Positions 7,247 through 13,987 of a stretch of 27,540 nucleotides of DNA are shown one piece after another. The translations under genes and the position numbers were made by a program. The number at the start of each line of letters is the position of its first letter. Within the stretch, counting starts at the first letter, position 1. The notes under the pieces were generated by a model. It worked only from the letters and a program-made list of their open reading frames with translations. It did no database searches and was not told the origin of the DNA. The DNA comes from a virus: positions 1 to 27,540 of IMG/VR virus record IMGVR_UViG_3300048672_001472; one strand, given 5' to 3'.

Positions 7247-8344
7247 ATGTTTAACTCAGATCGGACAGAAGTGTATGTGGTTGGAGGAGCCGTTAGAAAC
7301 GTGTTGTTGGGCATCCAACCAAAAGACATAGATTATGTAGTAATTAATGGGTCACATGACGAGATGATCGAATTGGGCTTTACTATGGTGGGTGCTGATT
7401 TTCCAGTATACTTATCACCAGATACAAACGAAGAGTATGCGTTTGCTAGACTGGAGCGCAAGGTCGGAGTTGGATATACTGGATTTGAGTGTTTTGTAGA
7501 GGGAGTGACGCTACTAGAAGATCTCGCGAGACGAGATTTGACCATCAATTCTATGGCTGTTTCACTCCATGATTGGGATATATTTCGCAATACTGGCGAT
7601 AGATCGCTTGTCATTGACCCGTATAATGGGTTGGTGGATTTGTCGAATAAGCAAATAAAACACACGAGTGCTGCATTTACAGAAGACCCATTGCGGGTAA
7701 TGCGTGCTGCTAGATTTGCGAGTACTTTCGGGTTTGTTATTCATCCAGATACACTCCAACTGATGACTACTACATCTCCCTCCATATCAGATATTTCAAT
7801 GGAGCGGATTTGGACAGAATTGGTAAAAGGTATTATGGGAAGTGCTCCTGATGTTATGATGGATATATTGAGTGAAGTAGGGGTATTTGATGTTGTTAAA
7901 ATAAAACCTCTGTCTGGATACCATGGGTTTGGATTAAGCCGTTTACTGGATACAGATTCATTAGATATTAGATTTGCCTTAATTGGGTTAAATGTTGCTG
8001 AAGATGAGTACGACGCGTTGTGCATACCAAATGCCATAGCTAGAATATCTATGATATTCAATGAGTTTGCTACAATGGTGTTATCTTATACTTCCAGTTC
8101 TGCTGCTATTCGATATAAATTCCTTAATGCATGTGGAGTTCGTCATACGGATAAGATATTGTTAAATGTCCTGAGAGTTATACAAATAGTAGCTCCATTT
8201 CGATATGAGAGACACGCTCCATTTATTATGGATGATGTTCAGAAATTGAAGTCATTAGACCTCACATCAGCAGCATCCCAGTGTCCAAGTGGAATGACGA
8301 TTTCCACTTACATTAAAGGATTGATTGAGCGGGAGTTGACATAA
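7247..8344 (+). CDS. cca: CCA tRNA nucleotidyltransferase
   Basis: Class II CCA-adding enzyme or poly(A)-polymerase-like nucleotidyltransferase, which adds or repairs the CCA end of tRNAs. The catalytic head is clear: VVGGAVRN (residues 11-18), metal-binding DID (27-29), RRDLTINSMA (the family's RRDFTINAMA), and EDPLRVMRAARFASTFGF in the neck. At 365 residues it is slightly shorter than bacterial enzymes, and the tail is less conserved. SD AAGGA. It opens an RNA-handling island with a tRNA-like non-coding RNA, Pth2, Ro60 and RNA ligase, and might act on phage or host tRNAs damaged by host nucleases. Whether it adds CCA, CC or A cannot be decided here. Confidence 0.92.
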   Translation: MFNSDRTEVYVVGGAVRNVLLGIQPKDIDYVVINGSHDEMIELGFTMVGADFPVYLSPDTNEEYAFARLERKVGVGYTGFECFVEGVTLLEDLARRDLTINSMAVSLHDWDIFRNTGDRSLVIDPYNGLVDLSNKQIKHTSAAFTEDPLRVMRAARFASTFGFVIHPDTLQLMTTTSPSISDISMERIWTELVKGIMGSAPDVMMDILSEVGVFDVVKIKPLSGYHGFGLSRLLDTDSLDIRFALIGLNVAEDEYDALCIPNAIARISMIFNEFATMVLSYTSSSAAIRYKFLNACGVRHTDKILLNVLRVIQIVAPFRYERHAPFIMDDVQKLKSLDLTSAASQCPSGMTISTYIKGLIERELT

Positions 8345-8348
8345 ATAT
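8340..8348 (+). promoter_or_regulatory. T4-late-like promoter box CATAAATAT
   Basis: CATAAATAT overlaps the cca stop codon and is 22 nt before ATG 8371. The last base departs from the ATAAATAC consensus. Confidence 0.4.
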
Positions 8349-8370
8349 TTAATAACTGTTTGGAATAGTA

Positions 8371-8616
8371 ATGAGTACATTGACATATGATTTTGCTCCT
8401 GGTAGTACTGTGTTTATCGCAACCGAAGCTACGGGAGTTCGATCTGCGGTTATATCTTCTGTAGCCGCTAATATCTTACCAACATCAACTGCTGTGAATT
8501 ATCACATAGTGTATACCAAGACTAAATTTGGGATAGCAACGGTATCTGATGCTGTGTTATTTGCCGATATTGACAGCGCATTAGCAGCTTATAAGGCTTT
8601 AGTTTTAGCACCATAA
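8371..8616 (+). CDS. Small hypothetical protein (81 aa)
   Basis: A compact protein with alternating hydrophobic strands (TVFIATEATGVRSAVISSVA) and a C-terminal helix (DIDSALAAYKALVLAP). The pattern is that of a small beta-rich virion or accessory protein; no family is recognised. A weak SD (TGGA) and a late-type box lie upstream, so it is probably expressed late together with the next membrane peptide. Confidence 0.65.
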   Translation: MSTLTYDFAPGSTVFIATEATGVRSAVISSVAANILPTSTAVNYHIVYTKTKFGIATVSDAVLFADIDSALAAYKALVLAP

Positions 8617-8627
8617 TAGAGGTTCAA

Positions 8628-8789
8628 ATGAACGATTATCCCAATTTAGTAGACGTTAGTTTTGTAGATAGTGTAATCATTGAATGGTTGACTTCATCGG
8701 TACGAAGTGAGTTACAGGTTGGGGCAATCGCTTTCGGGATTGGTCTGGTTATATATGGAATTTGGGCCTTCGTAGTAAAGAAGCACTAA
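8628..8789 (+). CDS. Small single-span membrane protein (53 aa)
   Basis: Starts MNDYPNLVDVSFVDSV. The C-terminal half has one hydrophobic helix (VGAIAFGIGLVIYGIWAFVV) followed by KKH, as in a membrane anchor with a positive end. SD AGAGG is 5 nt before ATG 8628. It sits just after the 81-aa gene and just before the promoter of the non-coding RNA. Function unknown. Confidence 0.7.
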   Translation: MNDYPNLVDVSFVDSVIIEWLTSSVRSELQVGAIAFGIGLVIYGIWAFVVKKH

Positions 8790-8805
8790 AATAGTTTATC
8801 CAGTG

Positions 8806-8833
8806 TTGATTTATTTTAATAACCGTGTATAAT
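8806..8833 (+). promoter_or_regulatory. Promoter of the structured non-coding RNA
   Basis: TTGATT (8806-8811), a 16-bp spacer and TATAAT (8828-8833). The expected start, ~8841, is exactly the first base of a long self-complementary stem (8841-8959), which supports an RNA gene here. Confidence 0.75.
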
Positions 8834-8840
8834 AGTTTTT

Positions 8841-8959
8841 AATAAGTGATATTCCATTTGACTACATAACTGATCATCCCTCAGATATTAACACCCGCAA
8901 GTGTTGTATAAAGTGGATACAAGATGCTAGTCACATCTTGGGTGAAATGTCACTTATTT
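8841..8959 (+). ncRNA. Structured non-coding RNA, domain 1 (candidate Y RNA stem)
   Basis: No gene-like frame covers this stretch. The ends pair: AATAAGTGA at 8841-8849 with TCACTTATT at 8950-8958, continued by CATTT (8855-8859) with AAATG (8945-8949) after a bulge on the 5' side. Inside are three hairpins: CTGA-TCATCCC-TCAG, AACAC-CCGCAA-GTGTT, and CAAGATG-CTAGTCA-CATCTTG. The promoter start coincides with the 5' base of the closing stem. A long bulged stem made by the RNA ends is what Y RNAs use to bind Ro60, and a Ro60 gene lies ~1.1 kb downstream. I cannot check the Ro60-binding consensus, so the Y RNA identity is inferred from context and shape. Confidence 0.6.
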
Positions 8960-8966
8960 ATATAGT

Positions 8967-9070
8967 TGTCGTATATTGGTTAATACGTGGCACCGAGGGC
9001 AGGGGATGGGTTCGATTCCCATTATTATCGGAGCTCGGTGGAACTTCGTCTGAGCAATAGTAATATACAA
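8967..9070 (+). ncRNA. Structured non-coding RNA, tRNA-like domain (candidate YrlA-type Y RNA module)
   Basis: Contains a tRNA-style D arm (GTATATTGGTTAATAC, 8970-8985, with GG in the loop) and an almost ideal T arm (ATGGG-TTCGATT-CCCAT, 9006-9022). A 7-bp stem CACCGAG (8991-8997) / CTCGGTG (9034-9040) encloses the T arm. Outer bases GTATATT (8970-8976) could alternatively pair with AATATAC (9062-9068). It is not a tRNA: the space for an anticodon arm is too short and the 3' strand after the T arm does not pair with any upstream acceptor strand. Bacterial and phage Y RNAs encoded near Ro60 are known to carry tRNA-mimicking domains (Chen et al., RNA 2014), which matches this arrangement. It is probably part of the same transcript as 8841-8959. 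Confidence 0.65.
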
Positions 9071-9245
9071 TCCTAAGAAACCACTATATGATTAGTGTGA
9101 GGAAAAGCCCAACTAAATATCTGGTGCTCCAGAGGCGGCAATTACATATGCATAAGTGGAGGACAGAGAACTGGAGATATGAGTAGCTATCATACCGATT
9201 GTCTCTACCTGGATGTTGAAATGATTACAATTCCACCACCTTTTT
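9071..9245 (+). ncRNA. Probable 3' part of the structured RNA
   Basis: A further ~175 nt with no supported gene. Small hairpins are visible (CACT-ATATGATT-AGTG; CTGG-TGCT-CCAG; TATGA-GTAGCTA-TCATA), and the stretch ends in T5 at 9241-9245 after a weak stem (TGG...CCA), a poor but possible terminator. It may be the 3' domain of the same RNA, a second Y RNA, or simply the leader of the membrane-protein gene at 9274. Confidence 0.35.
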
Positions 9246-9273
9246 CTTTAACTACCGTCGAGAGTATCTCAAT

Positions 9274-9474
9274 ATGAGTATCTTCGTTATATTTTGTGGT
9301 TTATTTATATGGTTGCATCAACACCACACTCGCAATATTCAATTACTAAAATCCAACAATTCATTCCCATATGAAATTACACCAGGAACCACCCGTTTCA
9401 ACACAGAAACTTGTGCCGTTGAAGAATACAGAATTAGTCCCACATCCTCAGGATGGGTTACAAAAACCGACTGA
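9274..9474 (+). CDS. Small membrane-anchored protein (66 aa)
   Basis: The N-terminal hydrophobic helix (MSIFVIFCGLFIWLHQHH) is followed by a polar tail of ~45 residues. GAGAG lies ~11 nt before the ATG. It resembles many small phage inner-membrane proteins; function unknown. It is the first frame after the non-coding RNA and may be transcribed with it. Confidence 0.6.
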   Translation: MSIFVIFCGLFIWLHQHHTRNIQLLKSNNSFPYEITPGTTRFNTETCAVEEYRISPTSSGWVTKTD

Positions 9475-9546
9475 TTGGTATTCCAATCTCACATACTGCT
9501 TACCGTGGTATGTAACTCAATTAACTCATACTTATAAAAGGCAACG

Positions 9547-9663
9547 ATGAACCACTTATGTAAAACTATATTAATTTTGGTCGCTTTGATTGGATTGGCA
9601 GCATGTGGCGATGATACATGCTTTACCAAAACCGCTGACGGTGTGTGTGTATCAACATTATGA
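9547..9663 (+). CDS. Very small lipoprotein (38 aa)
   Basis: MNHLCKTILILVALIGLAAC is a complete lipoprotein signal peptide with lipobox LAAC; cleavage would leave a 19-residue lipidated peptide starting CGDD and containing two more cysteines, which could form a disulfide. SD AAAGG is 6 nt before ATG 9547. Its TGA stop overlaps the Pth2 ATG (ATGA), so the two are coupled. Possible roles by analogy are a superinfection-exclusion lipoprotein or a minimal outer-membrane spanin component; neither is shown. Confidence 0.7.
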   Translation: MNHLCKTILILVALIGLAACGDDTCFTKTADGVCVSTL

Positions 9664-10076
9664 GTCAACTACCAAAACAAGTAATCGGCATCCGTACTGA
9701 TTTGCGTACTGTGTTAGGGCACAAACCCAGAACGGGGAAAATAGCTGCTATGGCGAGTCATGCATCATTAGCTGCCATGTTGTCGCTATCTAAACCTGAC
9801 GAAAATGGTGATTTAGTACTAAACATATCTAAGTTACCAGAAGCAGTTCGCACTTGGATTACTAACAAATTCACGAAAGTTGTAGTAGCCATTCCCAACG
9901 AGGTTGAATTACATCAAATATACAACCAAGCAGTTGAGTTAAATCTTCCATGCTCTCTCATTGTTGATGAAGGATTAACAGAGTTCGGTGGAAATAAAAA
10001 CGCAATTGCAATTGCAGTTGGCCCTGGTGATCCTGCGGTAATAGATCGCATTACCAGACACTTATCTTTATTGTAA
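9660..10076 (+). CDS. Peptidyl-tRNA hydrolase 2 (PTH2 family)
   Basis: 138 residues, the usual PTH2 core length. Family features: VIGIRTDLRTVLGHKPRTGKIAAMASHAS (in PTH2, RTDLxMxxGKxAAQxxHA), VVVAIPNEVELHQIY with A...NLPCSLIVDEGLTEF, and a final IAVGPGD. PTH2 enzymes release tRNA from stalled peptidyl-tRNA and are typical of archaea and eukaryotes but also occur in phages. ATG 9660 is chosen over GTG 9645 because it forms an ATGA overlap with the lipoprotein stop and the conserved core starts just after it. Together with the CCA enzyme, Ro60 and RNA ligase it forms an RNA-maintenance set. Confidence 0.85.
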   Translation: MSQLPKQVIGIRTDLRTVLGHKPRTGKIAAMASHASLAAMLSLSKPDENGDLVLNISKLPEAVRTWITNKFTKVVVAIPNEVELHQIYNQAVELNLPCSLIVDEGLTEFGGNKNAIAIAVGPGDPAVIDRITRHLSLL

Positions 10077-10090
10077 CAAGAGGAAATACC

Positions 10091-10306
10091 ATGGAATTTT
10101 TAATGTGGATTAGTTTAAGCATTACTGTAGTGTGCATTATTGGGATATTATATGCGACATATCATGATGTGAAGGCGGGTGGTTTTCGAAAATTAGAATG
10201 GGCAGATTGGTTTGCCGCCATACTCATGTTGGTTTTATGTTTTGTACCAATCCTTAATGTAGTAATTGCATTCATGACGCACACTGAATTAAAAAAATAC
10301 AAATAA
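10091..10306 (+). CDS. Two-span membrane protein (71 aa)
   Basis: Two hydrophobic helices, residues ~3-24 (LMWISLSITVVCIIGILYA) and ~40-62 (WFAAILMLVLCFVPILNVVI), joined by a positively charged loop (KAGGFRKLEW). SD AAGAGGAAA precedes the ATG. Not recognised; its place between Pth2 and Ro60 does not by itself indicate a role. Confidence 0.75.
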   Translation: MEFLMWISLSITVVCIIGILYATYHDVKAGGFRKLEWADWFAAILMLVLCFVPILNVVIAFMTHTELKKYK

Positions 10307-10335
10307 ATCATTTTAACTTCTGCTCCGAGAAACTT

Positions 10336-11307
10336 ATGTCACAGTTAAACAAATCAGCACCAAAACCATCTATATCAGCTCCATCGTTTACTAGCGCAGT
10401 TGCAAAAGCTACAGGAAACAAATTGGCGGTATCCGCAAACAACAACGTTCAGTTCGCAAAAACTCCACATCATATATTGTACGAATTAGTAACATCATCC
10501 TTACTAGGGCGTAATACATTTTACAATACTGGTGACGTCTTGGTTGCTCGATTGGTAACAGCAATTGATCAATTAGTAGCAATTGATGAGTTTGATTTTA
10601 TCGCAAATGCTGCGATACACGCTCGAACTGAAATGCACATCAGATCTATGCCAATTGTGTTGGTGGTTCAATTTGCTGCTGCGCTGCGGAAACGTAATAA
10701 AACATTTCCTGCTATGCGCCGTCTGACATCGACTGTGATTAGTAGAGCAGATGAATTGACTGATATGTTATCATACGCCTTACAAGTATTTGGCGGGAAA
10801 CAACATATTCCATCTGCGATTAAGAAGGGTATCGCTGATGCGTGTAATAAATTCAATGAATATCAATACGGTAAGTACAACCGCAAAGGAAAATCTGTAA
10901 CATTTTCGGATTTGTTGCGAATTGTGCATCCAGTTGCTAATACCATTGAACAAGGAGCCTTATACGCTAATATTATTGCTGATACTGTGCCAACTCCATA
11001 TACTTGGGAAACTGAATTATCTAATCCATCCACTTCCTCTACTGGATGGTGTGAGGTTTACTCATCTGCTCCTAGACCAACCGCAACGCCAGAATTCGCT
11101 CCAAATGTTGATTTACTGGGAGGTATGGTTGTTAGTGAACCTCTGTTGTGTAAATTGCCAGGGGTAAAATACCACCCGTCGTTTATTATGAGTGTAGATG
11201 GTAGAGAGTTTCAACAAATTAGTTGGACTCATCCACCAAAAACAAAATCCCAAATATGGGAAGAATTAATTCGGTCTGGATTTGAGGGGTGGTTGGAAGT
11301 TGCGTAG
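10336..11307 (+). CDS. rsr: Ro60/TROVE protein, N-terminal part of a split gene
   Basis: HEAT-repeat half of a Ro60 (Rsr) ring protein, which binds Y RNA and misfolded RNA ends. TROVE features: FIANAAIHARTEMHIRSMP (the yaRe...lRs.P block), KKGIADACNKFNEYQYGKY, FSDLLRIVHP, and DTVPTPYTWETELS. A ~65-residue segment without TROVE similarity then precedes KTKSQIWEELIRSG, where TROVE normally continues with LPxMALLRNLRNI. Here the frame instead reads eight more residues and stops at 11307; the expected continuation is at ~12430 in the next Ro60 gene, with an endonuclease between. A tRNA-like RNA lies upstream. Both halves keep their signatures, so the protein may work as two chains. Confidence 0.85.
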   Translation: MSQLNKSAPKPSISAPSFTSAVAKATGNKLAVSANNNVQFAKTPHHILYELVTSSLLGRNTFYNTGDVLVARLVTAIDQLVAIDEFDFIANAAIHARTEMHIRSMPIVLVVQFAAALRKRNKTFPAMRRLTSTVISRADELTDMLSYALQVFGGKQHIPSAIKKGIADACNKFNEYQYGKYNRKGKSVTFSDLLRIVHPVANTIEQGALYANIIADTVPTPYTWETELSNPSTSSTGWCEVYSSAPRPTATPEFAPNVDLLGGMVVSEPLLCKLPGVKYHPSFIMSVDGREFQQISWTHPPKTKSQIWEELIRSGFEGWLEVA

Positions 11308-11336
11308 GGTCGGTAGTGACGCCATTTGTGATTTAG

Positions 11337-11345
11337 TATAAATAA
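11337..11345 (+). promoter_or_regulatory. T4-late-like promoter box TATAAATAA
   Basis: TATAAATA at 11337-11344, 24 nt before ATG 11369. It lies between imperfectly spaced 7-bp arms TAGTATA (11334-11340) and TATACTA (11349-11355), a weaker version of the promoter-in-hairpin layout. Confidence 0.5.
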
Positions 11346-11368
11346 GTATATACTATTGAGCATATGAT

Positions 11369-12367
11369 ATGGATGATTTAAAAGCTTGGATATTACAAAA
11401 TCTGTACAAAGACAACAAGATAATTCACGGACGGATGAAACGATGGAGCACATCATCTCCTTATTGGGTAGAAAAACACTATCCTGTATTCTTTGATAGA
11501 ATCACCAGGTCTCCTGGGAGGTTATTTAGTGAGCAGGTGTACTTAATCATTAATGATATGTCCAGCATTCCAACTTGTGGAGCTGATGGGTGTAATAACT
11601 TTGTTGATTTTAAGACTTACGATAAAGGACACTATACTTATTGTTCCACTACTTGTTGTAATCGTGATGTTGACTTACTTAAAGTAAAAATTGATAATAA
11701 ACGAGAAAGTGGTGGATTCATACGAGCCTCCCAATCTATCAGGAATACTGCGTTGTTACGGTATGGTGTTGATTGGCCTACGCGCACGTCTGATTGTAAA
11801 GAGAAGCGAATACAGACGAACTTGATAAAATTCGGTGTAGATAATCAATCTAAATTACAATTAGTAAAAGACAAGCAAGTTACTACTAATCTAATCAGGT
11901 ATGGAGTAGAACATCCACTTCAACAACAAGAATTACACGATAAAGCACTTCGGAATGGGCTGGGGCGATCAAAAGTTAAGTGGTATAATAGTGATTTGTG
12001 GTACCAAGGAATGTGGGAATTTTCGTTTTTAGTTGAGCAGTATAAAATAACAAATAATATCCGTAGGGGTCCTAGGTTATTTTATAAGAGCATATCTGGT
12101 AGTAATAAGGTATATAGCCCAGATTTTATAGTTGATGATACTCGTTGTTATGAGATTAAGTCTGGGTGGACTTGGGACAACTATGGTGCTGATAAAAAAC
12201 TAAGAGTGACTAATAAATTAAAATTGAGAGCAGCCAAGCGGCTGGGATATGTTGTGTTTTTAGTAATCGATGGGATACATCTATCCTATTCACAGTTAAT
12301 TAAATTAAGGAGTTGGGACAATGAACGTGGTAACGCAGAAATTCTTGGATACACAAGAAAATGTTAG
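11369..12367 (+). CDS. EDxHD/PD-(D/E)xK-type homing endonuclease splitting Ro60
   Basis: 332 residues. After a short helical start there is a putative zinc-binding segment (CGADGCNNF...YCSTTCC), then three copies of a DNA-binding-like repeat (LLRYGVDWP, NLIKFGVDNQ, NLIRYGVEHP, each with a following Lys-rich helix). The C-terminal nuclease-like core has YSPDFIVDD...CYEIKSGW, an acidic/E-x-K arrangement, then AAKRLGYVVFLVID, the Gly-aromatic-hydrophobic strand of Vsr-like endonucleases. It lies exactly between the two Ro60 parts, so Ro60 is its probable host gene. It has its own late-type box. Its 3' end overlaps the start of the Ro60 C-terminal frame by 47 bp. Confidence 0.78.
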   Translation: MDDLKAWILQNLYKDNKIIHGRMKRWSTSSPYWVEKHYPVFFDRITRSPGRLFSEQVYLIINDMSSIPTCGADGCNNFVDFKTYDKGHYTYCSTTCCNRDVDLLKVKIDNKRESGGFIRASQSIRNTALLRYGVDWPTRTSDCKEKRIQTNLIKFGVDNQSKLQLVKDKQVTTNLIRYGVEHPLQQQELHDKALRNGLGRSKVKWYNSDLWYQGMWEFSFLVEQYKITNNIRRGPRLFYKSISGSNKVYSPDFIVDDTRCYEIKSGWTWDNYGADKKLRVTNKLKLRAAKRLGYVVFLVIDGIHLSYSQLIKLRSWDNERGNAEILGYTRKC

Positions 12368-13196
12368 TCTTACTGATGAATACAAAGAAGAGAACGGCAA
12401 GCGATACCGAAAAGTATCGTATGGCCATCGTCTACCTTGGATGGCGCTGCTGAGAAATCTCCGAAATATTAGCCAAGCTGGAGTATCCGAAGAGGCTGAA
12501 CGCCAAGTTTATGATTATATAACAAATCCAACAGCAGTTGCCAACTCAAAGCAACTTCCTTTTGACTTGTTAGAGGCGTATAAGGCAGTTAAAGAGGTGA
12601 ACTCTACGTTCTTCGCTAAGGCTGTTTCGCAGGCAATGGATATTAGTTTATCCAACATCCCATCGTTTGGGGAGAAAATTTGGGTTATTGTGGACTTTTC
12701 TGGGTCTATGGGAAATAATGATGGGATTGTGATGTCGAATGCCACGTTACTAGCTTCGGCAATTCTAAAGAGTAACAACAACACTCGCACTGCACTAACT
12801 CTATTTGGATCGGGCGCATTAACGCTGACGGATTTCCCATCTACTGATTCGTTGGTTACTATGCAACACGCTATGCTGACTTATCGGGTCGGTGAGATTG
12901 CTGGATATACTCAGTTTGATAAAGCCTTGAATGAATATAATAGACTTGGTTTTATCCCTGATACTATTATTGTGTGTACTGATGGAGAGGTGAATCGGTT
13001 TCCATATCAAGCATTATTTGGGTTAGCAGATGGCGCAATTAAGTTGGTTATTAACATGGAAGGAGCACAATCCACTCCGTTCATTAAATCAGATGGATGG
13101 CACTCGTTATCTGGATTTTCGAGCTCTATGTTTAAGTTCATCGAAGGTATTAGAAATGAACAATCCGTAGTAGAACAATTATCCCATCCATTCTAA
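12321..13196 (+). CDS. rsr: Ro60/TROVE protein, C-terminal part with von Willebrand A domain
   Basis: Second part of the split Ro60. After a ~36-residue leader unlike TROVE, it resumes at RLPWMALLRNLRNISQAGVS, the conserved end of the TROVE ring, then continues into a vWA domain with a complete MIDAS: DFSGS (D125, S127, S129), T197 in GYTQF, and TDGE (D221). Full-length bacterial Ro60 has these modules in one chain. SD AAGGAG is 8 nt before ATG 12321, so this half is translated on its own, starting inside the endonuclease gene. The leader lacks the HN-(C/S/T) end of an intein, so there is no sign of protein splicing. It ends TAATG, coupling it to the next gene. Confidence 0.87.
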   Translation: MNVVTQKFLDTQENVSLTDEYKEENGKRYRKVSYGHRLPWMALLRNLRNISQAGVSEEAERQVYDYITNPTAVANSKQLPFDLLEAYKAVKEVNSTFFAKAVSQAMDISLSNIPSFGEKIWVIVDFSGSMGNNDGIVMSNATLLASAILKSNNNTRTALTLFGSGALTLTDFPSTDSLVTMQHAMLTYRVGEIAGYTQFDKALNEYNRLGFIPDTIIVCTDGEVNRFPYQALFGLADGAIKLVINMEGAQSTPFIKSDGWHSLSGFSSSMFKFIEGIRNEQSVVEQLSHPF

Positions 13197-13972
13197 TGCA
13201 AGTGGATACTACTTTTCCAACCACATTAGTACATAATTATGTCGATGTGGTTGGAACCACTCATGTGGATGATCCTGATATCATTAGAGTGATATTGGAG
13301 GTGGGAAGGAAGTTAGCTCCGCTAACGGAGATCATCCAAGTGTTGCCGACTAACAGGATGTCGTTTGAGTCATACAATCTGGATCGTACTGGATCGGTGA
13401 CTCGCCATCAACATCGAGTGGATACTATCTTATTGGAATACTGCAATGGCCCTGGAGAATTAACAGATAGTGGGATTAATGCAATTGCTGATGAATTGTT
13501 GTCTGATGTGCTATCGATGTTGTACCGAGGGCCTATAGAACAATCCACTCATCCACTATCTCCACAATCTTTGTTTGATCAGATTAGTCGAGTTAGACGA
13601 AATTCAAATGGGTGCGATTGTTTTATATTAACAACTCCAACAAATCATGCTAGATTAATTAAAAGTATTGAAACTCTCATTCACCGGGATCTACTAGAGG
13701 ACCCAATATCGGATGAATTGTTGTATCGTGCTGGTGCGATAGGAGGGTATCCTGTGTACTTAACCAAATCGATTCCCACTAACATGGTAATAGTGGGAAT
13801 CGACCCATCTCCACCAACTAATAGCGTAGTCGCTGCCTACAGTCCATATGTGTTGTTGCACAGTTTTACTGGAGTTGATGAATTTGGCAAACCTCAAACG
13901 AGATATCGCACATCAAGACATCTGGGATTAGATGCAATTCCAGAGCAATCATACTTGGCTGTTAATTATTAA
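13196..13972 (+). CDS. Unidentified protein with possible HK97-capsid-fold C-terminus
   Basis: 258 residues; the start overlaps the Ro60 stop (TAATG) with no clear SD, indicating coupling. The C-terminal half reads like the last part of T4 gp23-type major capsid proteins: DCFILTTPTNHARLIKSI, AGAIGGYPVYL, NMVIVGIDP, AAYSPYVLLHSF, and TRYRTSRHLGLDAIP (compare YAPYVPL and KTRYGI in gp23-like proteins). The N-terminal half has no recognisable similarity and the protein is about half the size of gp23. This is a weak resemblance judged by eye. A capsid-like protein between Ro60 and RNA ligase would be odd; an unrelated new family is equally possible. Confidence 0.55.
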   Translation: MQVDTTFPTTLVHNYVDVVGTTHVDDPDIIRVILEVGRKLAPLTEIIQVLPTNRMSFESYNLDRTGSVTRHQHRVDTILLEYCNGPGELTDSGINAIADELLSDVLSMLYRGPIEQSTHPLSPQSLFDQISRVRRNSNGCDCFILTTPTNHARLIKSIETLIHRDLLEDPISDELLYRAGAIGGYPVYLTKSIPTNMVIVGIDPSPPTNSVVAAYSPYVLLHSFTGVDEFGKPQTRYRTSRHLGLDAIPEQSYLAVNY

Positions 13973-13987
13973 CAATAGGAATATTAA

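Noticed and set aside
8855-8945. Group I intron core (GACTA at 8860 and AAGATGCTAGTC at 8930 resemble the R and S elements that form P7)
   Set aside because: No P or Q partner elements upstream, too little sequence before the R-like element, and no interrupted exon pair around it.
8960-9033. A normal tRNA gene
   Set aside because: The T arm is excellent and a D arm is present, but only ~20 nt separate them (no room for an anticodon arm), and the acceptor strands do not pair. A tRNA-like domain of a larger RNA fits better.
9095-9190. RNase P RNA (GAGGAAAAGCCC and ACAGAGAAC recall conserved boxes)
   Set aside because: The long-range partner of the first box and the 3' conserved region are missing and the order does not match.
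11280-12430. Intein or intron in Ro60
   Set aside because: The C-part leader lacks His-Asn before a nucleophile, the N-part tail has no intein block A or Cys1, and non-coding flanks are too short for a group I or II core.
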